From: Pseudoflavonifractor sp050943825
GTDB lineage: Bacteria; Bacillota; Clostridia; Oscillospirales; Oscillospiraceae
Assembly (NCBI RefSeq): GCF_050943825.1
Contig: NZ_JBMNPX010000001.1
Coordinates: forward strand, 476,437-540,436
Reading direction: 5' to 3'
Length of the DNA stretch: 64,000 nt
Part shown: positions 8,764-19,413 of the stretch, piece after piece
Layout of the letters: each line of letters begins with the position of its first letter
How positions within the stretch are numbered: position 1 is the stretch's first letter
Notes under the pieces: model-generated
Told to the model about the DNA's origin: nothing
The model's database searches: none
What the model saw: the letters and a program-made list of their open reading frames with translations, nothing else
Position numbers and translations under genes: made by a program

Positions 8764-8797
8764 TGCAAAAGAGACGGCGGAAATTCTCCGCCGTCTC
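8764..8797 (-). terminator. Terminator of the sigma/DUF4179 operon
   Basis: Minus-strand stem GAGACGGCGGA/TCCGCCGTCTC followed by TTTTGCATTT, just past the DUF4179 stop codon. Confidence 0.85.
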
Positions 8798-8815
8798 TTC
8801 TCTTTTGGTGCTGCT

Positions 8816-10255
8816 TTACTTGTCGGTCTCGCCGGGCAGCTGGGTGAGCCAGCCGGTGGGGACGGCGGCGCCATCCTGGATGGCGTACATCCGGTAGCCC
8901 AGGGAGAAGCCGGTGACCTGCGCCGGGTCAATGGGCGCGGGGAAATACCAGGTGACGGCGTAGTGCCGCTCCCCATACGGGTCCGCCGAACCGTCAACCC
9001 TGTAATAGGTGACGCCGTCGATGACGACTTTCTCCATGGCGGTGTCGTCCCGGTCGGTGATGCTGCCCCAGCCCTCGATGTCAATCCGGGTGCCGTCGGC
9101 CAGGTAGACGCTGACCGGATAGTTGGCGGGGGTGCCGCCCTTGCTGGTCAGCTCCAGACGGAGGCTGATGGCGGTCAGGTCCACCCCCGTCATGGACATG
9201 CCGCTGAGGGTCTCGGACATGGTAGCCGACCGCTGGGGCAGATTTTCAGGGAAGAAGGTCAGTTCCCAGCTGCCCTCAATGTCCTCCTCGGTGTAGAGCC
9301 TGATGTCCATGTCCCCCAGCTCCAGATGGGGGACGCTCTCCCTGGTAAACACATTGCTGTCAGGGAAGCTGATGTCCAGATATCGCCCGTCCTCCCAGGC
9401 AATCTGGTTGATTCTGTAACTGGGCATCTCCCGATCGTCAAACTCCATGAAAGGGGTGGGGTCTGCGGTGCACTGCACCCCTTCCGCAATCTCGTACAGG
9501 ATATGGAACACGCCGTTTTCATCAAAGCCGGAGGAGGAAATCCAGATGAGGTCGGTGCCCTCCAGCTTCACCGGGTTCTGGCCGGGCAGCAGGCCCCTGA
9601 CCTCGGTGCCCGAGTTCACCATCTTCTTGGTCAGCTCCTCGTCGGTGAACAGGCGGCTGCTGCGGGTAGCGGTGCTCAGGGCCTCCTCTGGGAAGGGGAT
9701 GCCCGTCAGCTCCCGGAACCCGGGCTGGAAGCTGGCAAAGGTCAGGGTCAGGCTGCCGTCCTTGTTGAAGTCCCGGTTGGTCATCATGGGCATCTCCAGC
9801 AGGGCGGTGCGGGTCTCAGGGTCGTAGCTGATGCAGCTGCTGCCCAGCCTGCCGTTGTAGGCCAGGTTCTCGCTGAGACGGTCGCCGGTCAGGTCGGTGA
9901 CCGACACATAGGCCTTGGTGCCGCTCTCGTCGCTGAGCGCCGCCACCACGCTGACCTTCAGCCCCTGGTCGGTGACGGACACACCGTCCACGGTCTGAAC
10001 ATAGGGGGCGAAGATGCCCAGGTGCTCCATCAGAGCGTCCCAGTTGGTGCCCACTGCCAGGGCGGTTCCGGTGAGGGCGATAATTGCGGCGGCCATCACG
10101 GCGGCAATGCGGATTTTCTGTCTCATATAGATGCTCCTCTCCGAGGGGTCGGCATTGAGGGCGGTGTTCACCCTGCGCCGAATATCAGCGGGGTTGATTT
10201 CCGGGCATGGGCCGTTCAGCTCCATGTCCTTCCAGAGCCGTTCCATGCTGCTCAC
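8816..10255 (-). CDS. DUF4179 domain protein, probable membrane-bound anti-sigma partner
   Basis: A 479-aa protein with a short cytoplasmic N-terminus (about 48 residues), one membrane helix (IRIAAVMAAAIIALTGTALAVG) and a large extracytoplasmic beta-rich region of the DUF4179 type. Its start overlaps the sigma gene stop by four bases (ATGA), so the two are translationally coupled. In this family the membrane protein is thought to hold the cognate sigma factor and sense the envelope; here that is inferred from architecture and position. Two related modules occur at 43.7-47.1 kb. Confidence 0.85.
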   Translation of the reverse strand: MSSMERLWKDMELNGPCPEINPADIRRRVNTALNADPSERSIYMRQKIRIAAVMAAAIIALTGTALAVGTNWDALMEHLGIFAPYVQTVDGVSVTDQGLKVSVVAALSDESGTKAYVSVTDLTGDRLSENLAYNGRLGSSCISYDPETRTALLEMPMMTNRDFNKDGSLTLTFASFQPGFRELTGIPFPEEALSTATRSSRLFTDEELTKKMVNSGTEVRGLLPGQNPVKLEGTDLIWISSSGFDENGVFHILYEIAEGVQCTADPTPFMEFDDREMPSYRINQIAWEDGRYLDISFPDSNVFTRESVPHLELGDMDIRLYTEEDIEGSWELTFFPENLPQRSATMSETLSGMSMTGVDLTAISLRLELTSKGGTPANYPVSVYLADGTRIDIEGWGSITDRDDTAMEKVVIDGVTYYRVDGSADPYGERHYAVTWYFPAPIDPAQVTGFSLGYRMYAIQDGAAVPTGWLTQLPGETDK

Positions 10256-10797
10256 AGTCCTTCCCCTCCTTTCGTCAGAATCTCCCGGAGCTTCTTCCTG
10301 CCCCGGGACAGGCGGATGCGGGCCGCGCCGGGGCTCAGGCCCAGCCCCCGTACCGCCTTGCTGAGCTTCTCGCCGTAGTAGTAGTGGCGGAGGAAGAGGG
10401 TCCGGTCGGGCTCCCCCAGGCCGTCCACCGCCTGCCAGAGCCGCTCCGCCTGGTCCCTGGCGGCGGCGGTCTCCTCCGGCCCCTCAACCGGGGACGGTCC
10501 GTCGTCCTCCGGCAGCGGTACGGTGGGCTTTGTTCTGCGGAGGCAGTCGGTGGCCCGGTTGCGGGCCACCGCACCCAGCCATGGACGCAGGTCCTGCTTG
10601 GGGTCCAGCTCGTGGGCGTGGGACCACAGACTGAGAAACACGTCGGAGACCACCTCCTCCGTGTCCTCCCGGGTGGCGGCGGCGCCCAGGGTGCGCCAAA
10701 CAATGGTGCTGACATAGGGGGTATATCGGTTGATGGCCTGCTCCAACGCCGTGCGGCTGCCCTTCTGCAGGCGGCGCACCAGCTTTTCATCCTCCAT
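10252..10797 (-). CDS. RNA polymerase sigma-70 family (ECF-type) factor
   Basis: A 181-aa ECF-like sigma factor. Region 2 is visible at about residues 25-85 (EDTEEVVSDVFLSLW, then DLRPWLGAVARN) and the region 4 helix-turn-helix at about 120-175 (LFLRHYYYGEKLSKAVRGLG, SRGRKKLREIL). It is the first gene of a two-gene unit with the DUF4179 membrane protein. The region upstream (10798-10862) carries TATATC but no clear ECF promoter that I can support. Confidence 0.9.
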   Translation of the reverse strand: MEDEKLVRRLQKGSRTALEQAINRYTPYVSTIVWRTLGAAATREDTEEVVSDVFLSLWSHAHELDPKQDLRPWLGAVARNRATDCLRRTKPTVPLPEDDGPSPVEGPEETAAARDQAERLWQAVDGLGEPDRTLFLRHYYYGEKLSKAVRGLGLSPGAARIRLSRGRKKLREILTKGGEGL

Positions 10798-10862
10798 GCC
10801 GCCACTCCTCTCTTCCTAAAACCGGTTTCGCCCTGATATACGGACGGACGGAGCAAAAGGTT

Positions 10863-11567
10863 TCACATATGGGGAGAAATTTTTTCTCCCTGCCCCAGTA
10901 GCCGGAAGCGGTTTTTCTCCGCCTCCAGAATCCCCTCCCGCCGCAGGGCGGACAGCTCCCGGGACAGGGCGCTCCGGTCCACGCAGAGGTAGTCCGCCAG
11001 AGCCTGCCGGTCAAAGGGGATGGCAAAGGAGTCGCTTTCAGCCAGAGCCGCCTGGGCATTGAGGTAGGAGAGCAGCTTCTCCCGGATGGTCCGCTGGGAC
11101 ACGTGCTCCAGCTTGGCAGATAGGAGGATGTTCTTCCCCGCCAGCACGGAGAGCAGGTTGGTGACCAGACGACTGTGGAAGGTACAGGAGGAAGGGCAGG
11201 TGCCCACCACCCGGGCGATGTCCAGCAGCAATACGCCGCTGTCCTCCACCGCCCACACCGACACCGGCAGGGCGGCTGTCCCGGCGCAGGCGTGGGCCTC
11301 GCCGAAGATACCCGCCGGAGGTACTGAGGAGAGCACGGTTCTGCGTCCCTCCCGGTCCTCCCGGCACACCTGGAGCCGCCCGGACAGCACCACGCCCAGC
11401 CGGCGGGCAGGCTCTCCGGCCCGGAGCACCGCCTCTCCCCTGCTGAATTTCCGCTCCACCGCCCCCAGACAGTCCAGCATAGTCTCCATATCCTGCTCTG
11501 AAATCCCGGTGAAGAGAGGCGACCTCTGGAGCACCGGCAGAAATTTCCCCATGTTTTTTCCTCCCAT
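10863..11567 (-). CDS. Crp/Fnr family transcriptional regulator
   Basis: About 234 aa: an N-terminal cyclic-nucleotide-binding-like beta barrel (residues 10-120) and a C-terminal winged helix whose recognition region reads YLCVDRSALSRELSALRREG. The gene is divergent from the iron-sulfur protein at 11655. Three in-frame ATGs (11582, 11567, 11552) lie in a 15-base tandem repeat. Those at 11567 and 11552 each have GGAGG at the right distance, so either may be used; 11582 has none. An 18-bp palindrome at 11581-11598 is a candidate site for its own binding. The signal it senses is unknown; HcpR-like NO regulators are possible relatives. Confidence 0.92.
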   Translation of the reverse strand: MGGKNMGKFLPVLQRSPLFTGISEQDMETMLDCLGAVERKFSRGEAVLRAGEPARRLGVVLSGRLQVCREDREGRRTVLSSVPPAGIFGEAHACAGTAALPVSVWAVEDSGVLLLDIARVVGTCPSSCTFHSRLVTNLLSVLAGKNILLSAKLEHVSQRTIREKLLSYLNAQAALAESDSFAIPFDRQALADYLCVDRSALSRELSALRREGILEAEKNRFRLLGQGEKISPHM

Positions 11568-11582
11568 GTTTTTTCCTCCCAT
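11552..11582 (-). repeat. Tandem duplication of a ribosome-binding site plus start codon
   Basis: On the minus strand the 15-base unit ATGGGAGGAAAAAAC occurs twice in a row and is followed by ATGGGG. Each unit contains an ATG and a GGAGG for the next ATG, all in frame with the regulator, so translation could begin at two or three adjacent codons. Confidence 0.85.
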
Positions 11583-11598
11583 GTTGCAACTGCAACAT
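11581..11598. promoter_or_regulatory. Palindromic candidate operator between fnr-like gene and ferredoxin gene
   Basis: ATGTTGCA-AC-TGCAACAT is a perfect 8+2+8 inverted repeat of the size bound by Crp/Fnr dimers. It lies just inside the leader of the regulator gene and about 36-42 bases upstream of the likely start of the plus-strand gene. This suggests autorepression on one side and class II activation on the other. Confidence 0.65.
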
Positions 11599-11613
11599 AA
11601 AATTTGATACCAG

Positions 11614-11642
11614 TATAGTATGCTTTCCTTACAAATACAAGG
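11614..11642 (-). promoter_or_regulatory. Promoter of the Crp/Fnr regulator
   Basis: Minus-strand TTGTAT (11637-11642), 17-base spacer, TATACT (11614-11619). Read on the plus strand, the same block offers TATAGT as a -10 for the ferredoxin-like gene, but that side has no good -35, as expected of an activator-dependent promoter. Confidence 0.6.
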
Positions 11643-11654
11643 AGGGTTTTCCCT

Positions 11655-12365
11655 ATGATTCGGAAGATTATCAAGATTGACGCGGACAAGTGCAACGGCT
11701 GCGGCGCCTGCGCGGCGGCCTGCCACGAGGGAGCCATCGGCATGGTGGACGGCAAGGCCAGGCTGCTCCGCGAGGACTACTGCGACGGCCTGGGGGACTG
11801 CCTCCCCGCCTGCCCCACCGGAGCCATCACCTTTGAGGAACGGGAGGCCCCCGCCTATGACCACGCCGCCGTCATGGCCGCCAAGGCGGCCAAGGAGAAT
11901 GCTGCCGCTCCCCTGCCCTGCGGCTGTCCAGGCAGCATGAGCCGTGCTATTCACCGTCAGGAGCGCCCCGCTGCCGCCGGTGAGATTCCCAGCGAGCTGC
12001 GGCAGTGGCCGGTGCAGATTAAGCTGGTCAACCCCATGTCCCCCTGGCTCAGCGGCGCCGATGTGCTCATCGCAGCCGACTGCACCGCCTACGCCTACGG
12101 CGCCTTCCACCGGGACTTTATCCGGGGCCGTGTGGTGCTGGTGGGCTGCCCCAAGCTGGACGAGGGGGACTACACCGACAAGCTCACCGAGATTTTCCGC
12201 CGCAACAACGTGCGCAGCGTCACGGTTGCCCGGATGGAGGTGCCCTGCTGCGGCGGCATCCAGCGGGCCGCTGAGCTGGCCGTGGCCAACTCCGGTAAGC
12301 ACATTCCCCTCACCATCACCGTCATCTCCGCCGAGGGCGAGATTCTCCGCACCATCCAGCAATAA
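11655..12365 (+). CDS. 4Fe-4S dicluster ferredoxin-like protein
   Basis: A 236-aa iron-sulfur protein. The first cluster motif is CNGCGACAAACHEGAI (residues about 12-27). The second reads CDGLGDCLPACPTGAI and lacks the usual second Cys, a form often seen in this family. A C-terminal domain (residues about 90-236) contains further conserved cysteines (CGCPGS, VGCPKLDEGDY, EVPCCGG). Such genes commonly stand beside Crp/Fnr regulators, as here, and probably act in anaerobic electron transfer or stress responses. It is transcribed alone and ends at a bidirectional terminator. The partner enzyme is not in the window. Confidence 0.9.
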   Translation: MIRKIIKIDADKCNGCGACAAACHEGAIGMVDGKARLLREDYCDGLGDCLPACPTGAITFEEREAPAYDHAAVMAAKAAKENAAAPLPCGCPGSMSRAIHRQERPAAAGEIPSELRQWPVQIKLVNPMSPWLSGADVLIAADCTAYAYGAFHRDFIRGRVVLVGCPKLDEGDYTDKLTEIFRRNNVRSVTVARMEVPCCGGIQRAAELAVANSGKHIPLTITVISAEGEILRTIQQ

Positions 12366-12372
12366 GGACATA

Positions 12373-12413
12373 AAAAGGGCCCTGTCTCAGTTTTGTGAGA
12401 CGGGGCCCTTTTA
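12373..12413. terminator. Bidirectional terminator
   Basis: AAAAGGGCCC-GTCTCA stem pairing with TGAGAC-GGGCCCTTTT, with A and T tracts on both sides. It serves the ferredoxin-like gene and the convergent clp gene. Confidence 0.9.
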
Positions 12414-12419
12414 TGCTGC

Positions 12420-14948
<2,529 letters not shown>

Positions 14949-15095
14949 ATTGTTCAGCTCCTTTAAGGGGGATGTTTTCTCCCCTTGGGGCCCTACTGTG
15001 CCCCGGAGAAAAAATTCTAGTGCGAAATTGTGAACTGGGTATGAATTTCTGGTAATTTACTCGGTTTTTTATTTTCCAGCCGCAACGGGTATTGC

Positions 15096-15629
15096 TTACT
15101 TCTTCTTGCCCAGCACGCTCATGTACAGCCACAGGTAGTAGAGGAAGGCCAGAATGGTCAGGGCCAGGGCGAAGGAGATCATGCCCGTGGCCCAGGCCCG
15201 GGGAATCTGGGGAAAGAGCACCAGAGCGGCGCACACCACAAAGAACACGAAGGTGGAGATTTTACCCAGCCAGTTGGAGGGGATGACATCATCAATCTTG
15301 TGGAGCATGGACAGGGCGCCCAGGCCCATGGCCGCCTCCTTGCAGAAGAAGATGATCACTGCCCAGATGGGGATGATGCCCGCCGCCGTGATGCAGACGA
15401 TAACGGTAAAGGTCATCAGCTTGTCCGCCAGCGGGTCCAGAATCCGCCCCAAGCGGGTAATCTGGTTGAAGTGGCGGGCGATGTATCCGTCGGCGATGTC
15501 GGTGACAAAGGCCAGGGCGTACACACCCACCGCCCAGTACCGCGCCGTGGAGATGGGCTGGAAGAACACCACTGCAAAGACAGGCACCATGGCCAGCCGG
15601 AGCAGGGAGAGAAAATTGGGCACATTCAT
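15096..15629 (-). CDS. pgsA: CDP-diacylglycerol--glycerol-3-phosphate 3-phosphatidyltransferase
   Basis: A 177-aa integral membrane enzyme of phosphatidylglycerol synthesis. The CDP-alcohol phosphotransferase signature is complete: DIADGYIAR, eight residues, G, three residues, D, three residues, D. About five hydrophobic helices are visible. The ATG at 15629 is preferred to 15644, because AAGGTG lies just upstream and the protein then starts NVPNFLSLLRL, as in the family. It lies 42 bases after cvpA in a minus-strand run. Confidence 0.95.
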   Translation of the reverse strand: MNVPNFLSLLRLAMVPVFAVVFFQPISTARYWAVGVYALAFVTDIADGYIARHFNQITRLGRILDPLADKLMTFTVIVCITAAGIIPIWAVIIFFCKEAAMGLGALSMLHKIDDVIPSNWLGKISTFVFFVVCAALVLFPQIPRAWATGMISFALALTILAFLYYLWLYMSVLGKKK

Positions 15630-15671
15630 CGTTAACACCTTCATTTGTGTGGAATGGCGGGGAATGCTCCA

Positions 15672-16379
15672 TTACAGCCCCTGGAGCAGGGTCATGGGAT
15701 TGGTGGTCATGAAGAACTTAAGCAGGTGGGTCTGCTGGACGGTCTCCTCCGGGATGAGCTTGCCGGAGTACTGGATGAGCCAGGCCACCAGGAAGAGAAT
15801 CAGCACGCCCTTGACCAGGCCCATGGCCGCGCCGCCGGTTTTGTTGAGGAAATTCAGACCGGGCAGCTTTGCCACCAGGTCCACCGCATGGGAGAACACC
15901 TTCCACGCAATCAGAATCAGTGCAAAGGCCACGGTGAAAATCACCGTATAGGCCACAGACTGGGCGATGGCGGCGGCCACAGCCGCTGCCGCGTTGGCAG
16001 CCACGGCGGTCATACCGTCCTGGACCGCCTGGTCGATGGTGTTCACCAGGTCCTCATAGAGTCCCATGTCCCGGAGTACGGACAGCACGTCCTGCAGGGG
16101 GTAGTCCTCCCCCTCCTCCAGACCTGCGGCGGCATCTCCCGCCGGGTCGGACTGCTGGAACTGCTCCTCCAGCTTCTCCTCAATCACCTGGGCGAATTTT
16201 GGCTCCAGGGCGGCGCCCACCTTGGGTGCCAGCAGGCTGGCCAGGAAGCTGGCGCCCACAAAGGCCACCACAACGGCCAGCAGGCCGCACAGGGAGAGTA
16301 CAAAGCCCCTGGACGCACCGCGCCAGGCGAAGAGGGCCAGAATTGCCAGAATTGCGATATCAAATACCAGATAAGCCAT
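15672..16379 (-). CDS. CvpA family membrane protein
   Basis: A 235-aa CvpA-like protein. Two hydrophobic helices lie at the N-terminus, two or three more follow after residue 130, and the soluble region between them (about 60-110) is acidic. The N-terminal pattern FDIAILAILALFAWRGASRGF is characteristic. CvpA relatives are linked to colicin V production in Escherichia coli and to envelope homeostasis; the role in clostridia is unclear. GGAGGTTCCC precedes the start. It sits between the DUF5711 gene and pgsA. Confidence 0.88.
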   Translation of the reverse strand: MAYLVFDIAILAILALFAWRGASRGFVLSLCGLLAVVVAFVGASFLASLLAPKVGAALEPKFAQVIEEKLEEQFQQSDPAGDAAAGLEEGEDYPLQDVLSVLRDMGLYEDLVNTIDQAVQDGMTAVAANAAAAVAAAIAQSVAYTVIFTVAFALILIAWKVFSHAVDLVAKLPGLNFLNKTGGAAMGLVKGVLILFLVAWLIQYSGKLIPEETVQQTHLLKFFMTTNPMTLLQGL

Positions 16380-16418
16380 GGGAACCTCCGTATGGAATCA
16401 CTGAAAAGGGTTTCTTAC

Positions 16419-17615
16419 TCAGCCCGGGATGTAGAGCCGGGCAGTTTTCGCACCGATGAGCATGGCGGTACCGTCGGCCCGCATGAGCACCTTCTGTGCG
16501 TTCTGGGTGCCGGACAGGCTGTCATAGAGCCGGAGATCCGAGGTATAGATGTCCAGCCGGTCGGCGGTGAGTACGGCGATATACCGCCCCGCCGCGGACA
16601 GCGAGAGCACCTGCTCGCCAATGTCCAGCGTGCCCGTCACCTCTCCCGCCTCGTCAGTCACCAGCAGCTGGGCCTGAGTACCGGCCCGGTATTTGCCCAG
16701 CAGCAGCGCCGCGTACCCGTCCCCCTCCAGAGAGAACTCCTTCAGGTATTGCTCCGAGTAGCTGTACGCTCCCTTCCGCTCCCCCAGGTTCTTCTCCGCC
16801 AGAGAGACGGCGAACACCCCTGTATCCCCCAGGGCCCACATGGTCCCGTCCTGCTCCCGCAGGTCCAGAATCACGCTGCCGTCCAGGGTGCACGAGGCAT
16901 CCGGCTCAGTCTCCTCCTCAGTCCGATCCAGCCGGTAGAAGTCCAGGCTGCTGGCAAAGGACGCGCCGCTCTGGCTCACGGTGACTGTCGCCAGGTACTT
17001 CCCGTCCTCGGTCACCACTGCGTCCATCACAAAGCCGCTGGACCGGTTCAGCTGAAGCACCGGCTGCTGCTGGGGGTTGTACACAGTCACCGAGCCTTTG
17101 TAGCTGGCCGCCTGGGTGACCACCGCCAGCCAGCCGTTCTCATTGACTCGGGCGGAGAGAATTGTCTTGCCGTTGTCCGCGCCCAGGGAGAACACCTTCT
17201 CCTTATCCCGGAAGAGATAGAGGCTCTTACCGCCGGCGTCATAGGCCAGGGACCACTCCCCTGCTGCCATGGCCACCGGCTGCTCCATCACAATCTGCTC
17301 GTTTGCATACTGGGTGCCGCTGCCGGAAAAGAGCCGCACACCGGTGGTGGAACACACCAGCAGGTTCTCCCCCGCCGAGACAAAAATGTCCCGGGTGCTG
17401 CCCTCATGGGCAAAGGACTCGGCCTGTCCGCTGTCGTTGCGTTCCAGACTGCGGTAGGCAAAGTACCGCCGGATGACGTCAAAATTCAGCCGGTCCCGGT
17501 AGACCACCAGGGTCACCGCGCCGAAAATCAGCGCCAATGTCACCAGAAAGGCCAGCAGACGGACCAGAATATTCGGTTTTTTCTTGCCGTTGGGCACTTC
17601 CTGTCTGTCGTTCAT
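16419..17615 (-). CDS. DUF5711 family membrane-anchored protein
   Basis: A 398-aa protein with a short basic cytoplasmic N-terminus, one membrane helix (VRLLAFLVTLALIFGAVTLVV, residues about 18-39) and a large extracellular region of repeated beta strands. The repeats (GKSLYLFRDKEKVFSL, GKYLATVTVSQSG, GRYIAVLTADRLDIY) resemble beta-propeller blades. It belongs to the uncharacterised DUF5711 family found in clostridia. Position between truA and cvpA suggests co-transcription, but no function can be assigned. Confidence 0.82.
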   Translation of the reverse strand: MNDRQEVPNGKKKPNILVRLLAFLVTLALIFGAVTLVVYRDRLNFDVIRRYFAYRSLERNDSGQAESFAHEGSTRDIFVSAGENLLVCSTTGVRLFSGSGTQYANEQIVMEQPVAMAAGEWSLAYDAGGKSLYLFRDKEKVFSLGADNGKTILSARVNENGWLAVVTQAASYKGSVTVYNPQQQPVLQLNRSSGFVMDAVVTEDGKYLATVTVSQSGASFASSLDFYRLDRTEEETEPDASCTLDGSVILDLREQDGTMWALGDTGVFAVSLAEKNLGERKGAYSYSEQYLKEFSLEGDGYAALLLGKYRAGTQAQLLVTDEAGEVTGTLDIGEQVLSLSAAGRYIAVLTADRLDIYTSDLRLYDSLSGTQNAQKVLMRADGTAMLIGAKTARLYIPG

Positions 17616-17649
17616 GTGTATGCACCAAATTCCTTAAAAATTCTGCCCG

Positions 17650-18399
17650 TCAGAGTACGTCCTCCTCATACCACAGCTTGGTCATATACAGGCCGCCCGG
17701 AGGCGCGGTGGGCCCCGCCGCCGTGCGGCAGCGGCCCTCCAGAATGTCGCTCACCGCCTCGGGCGGGAACTTGCCCTCTGCGGCGTACACGCAGGTACCC
17801 ACCATGGCACGCACCATGTTGTAGAGGAAGCCGTTGGCGCACACCCGGCACTCAATCATATCACCCGAGCGGGTCATATTGAAGTAGTGCACAGTGCGCA
17901 CCGTGGACTGGACCTCCGTGCCCACCGACTGGACGGCGGCGAAGTCGTGGGTGCCCACAAACCGGTCGGCCGCCGCCTGCATGATCTTCTCGTCCAGGTG
18001 CTTGGGGTAGAACCAGGCCCGGTTAACGAAAAAGGCGTTGCGGATGCGGGAGTTGTAGATGCGGTAGGTGTACTCCTTTTTGATACAGGAGCCGATGGCG
18101 TTGAAGCCGTCGTGGACCTCGGTGGCCTTGACCACCACAATGTCCTCCGGCAGGCGGGTGTTCACCGCCAGGGGCAGCCGGTCGCAGGGGATGGTGGAGG
18201 TGGTGCGGAAATTGGCGATATAGTTCTCCGCGTGGACGCCTGCATCGGTGCGGCCAGCGCCGGTACACTTCACCGGATGGCCCACCACCGAGGCGATGGC
18301 CTTCTCCAGGGTCTCCTCCACGGTGACGGCGTTCTTCTGAATCTGCCATCCGTGGTAGGCCGTTCCCACATACATCAGTTTTAGTGCTATATTCCGCAT
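17650..18399 (-). CDS. truA: tRNA pseudouridine(38-40) synthase TruA
   Basis: A 249-aa pseudouridine synthase that modifies the anticodon arm. The catalytic motif GRTDAGVHA (Asp at about residue 51) and the NGFLYNMVRAMVG motif are intact. GGGAGGCCGTT precedes the ATG. Ordinarily truA follows ecfT directly. Here a second, truncated truA start and a hairpin-rich element lie between them (18444-18567). This copy appears complete and functional. Confidence 0.96.
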   Translation of the reverse strand: MRNIALKLMYVGTAYHGWQIQKNAVTVEETLEKAIASVVGHPVKCTGAGRTDAGVHAENYIANFRTTSTIPCDRLPLAVNTRLPEDIVVVKATEVHDGFNAIGSCIKKEYTYRIYNSRIRNAFFVNRAWFYPKHLDEKIMQAAADRFVGTHDFAAVQSVGTEVQSTVRTVHYFNMTRSGDMIECRVCANGFLYNMVRAMVGTCVYAAEGKFPPEAVSDILEGRCRTAAGPTAPPGGLYMTKLWYEEDVL

Positions 18400-18443
18400 A
18401 ACGGCCTCCCACGCCTTTCCTCTCTGCTTCTACTTCACTTCCC

Positions 18444-18498
18444 CTCCGCCGGCATAGCCGTCGGAGCCTACGCTACAAACGTGCCACCGGCACGTTTG
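18444..18498. repeat. Hairpin-rich repeat-like element between truA and its remnant
   Basis: Two adjacent inverted repeats: CTCCGCCGGC-ATA-GCCGTCGGAG (18444-18466, one mismatch) and CAAACGTGCC-ACC-GGCACGTTTG (18476-18498, perfect). Neither has a T tract, so a simple terminator is unlikely. The layout is like dispersed palindromic (REP/MITE-type) elements. Whether it recurs in the genome cannot be seen from one window. Confidence 0.6.
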
Positions 18499-18567
18499 CT
18501 ATACGCTGCGGTGCCATCCGTGATAAGCGGTGCCCACGTACATCAATTTTAACGCGATATTTCTCAT
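18499..18567 (-). pseudogene. Remnant of a second truA, first 18 codons only
   Basis: The minus strand from 18567 reads MRNIALKLMYVGTAYHGW, identical over 18 residues to the intact TruA, then diverges into HRSV and a stop. About ten of the 18 codons differ at synonymous positions, so this is not a recent copy of the neighbouring gene. It lies exactly where truA normally starts after ecfT, with the hairpin element at its break point. It probably marks the original truA, truncated and replaced by or duplicated with the downstream gene. Confidence 0.8.
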
Positions 18568-18606
18568 AAAATCATAGAGCTTTCATTAGAAATTTCTTAA
18601 AATTTT

Positions 18607-19413
18607 TCACAGGCCGAAGTGACCCAGCACGCCCACGGCCACGCAGACTGCCAATCCGCACACCAGGAACACCACGTCAGCCCGGCGATATTTCAGCTGA
18701 CGCAGGCGGGTGCGGCCCTCGCCGCCGTGGTAGCAGCGGCACTCCATGGCGATAGCCAGCTCGTCCGCCCGGCGGAAGGCCGAGATAAACAGGGGCACCA
18801 GCAGGGGGATGAGGGCCCTGGCCTTGTCCATCAGGCCACCGGTATCGAAGTCGGCGCCGCGGGCCTTCTGGGCGGACATGATCTTGTCCGTCTCCTCAAT
18901 GAGGGTGGGGATGAACCGGAGGGCAATGGACATCATCATGGCCAGCTCATGGACGGGCACATGAATTTTCTTCAGGGGGCCCATCAGATTCTCCAGGCCG
19001 TCGGTCAGGAGAATGGGCGAGGTGGTGTAGGTCAGCAGGAAGGTGCCCAGGATGAGCATGGAGATGCGCAGCACCATAAAGACGGCCGACCAGATGCCCT
19101 CCACCGTCAGGTTGAGGAAGCCCCACTTCCAGATGGTCTGTCCGGGGGTCCAGAACAGGTTAAGGAAGGCGGTGATGACGATAATAATCATAATAGGCTT
19201 GAGGCCGCGGAAAAGGGTCTTCAGCTTCACCTTGGACACGGCGATGGCCGAGGCCAGCACCACTATCATGATGCCGTATCCCACCAGCTGCTTGGCCAGG
19301 AAGAGGGCCACAATATACATGGCCACAAGCAGGATTTTGGTGCGGGGGTCCAGGCGGTGGAGAATGGAGTTTCCGGGGAAATACTGTCCCAGGGTAATGT
19401 CCTTCAGCGCCAT
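18607..19413 (-). CDS. ecfT: Energy-coupling factor transporter transmembrane protein EcfT
   Basis: The 268-aa membrane scaffold of an ECF vitamin/cofactor importer. It has about five to six hydrophobic helices and the two Ala-Arg-Gly-type coupling motifs, SAQKARGADF and MECRCYHGG (the second altered to CRC). It joins the two ATPases to substrate-specific S components encoded elsewhere. The start abuts the ecfA2 stop with no gap, so translation is coupled. Confidence 0.95.
   Translation of the reverse strand: MALKDITLGQYFPGNSILHRLDPRTKILLVAMYIVALFLAKQLVGYGIMIVVLASAIAVSKVKLKTLFRGLKPIMIIIVITAFLNLFWTPGQTIWKWGFLNLTVEGIWSAVFMVLRISMLILGTFLLTYTTSPILLTDGLENLMGPLKKIHVPVHELAMMMSIALRFIPTLIEETDKIMSAQKARGADFDTGGLMDKARALIPLLVPLFISAFRRADELAIAMECRCYHGGEGRTRLRQLKYRRADVVFLVCGLAVCVAVGVLGHFGL

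Noticed and set aside
6589..8847. 752-codon open frame opposite the flavoprotein reductase
   Set aside because: Antisense shadow. The sequence is Gly/His/Val/Leu-rich repetitive, without domains, while the minus strand has a full, recognisable enzyme with signal peptide and ribosome-binding site. Such frames are common in GC-rich genes.
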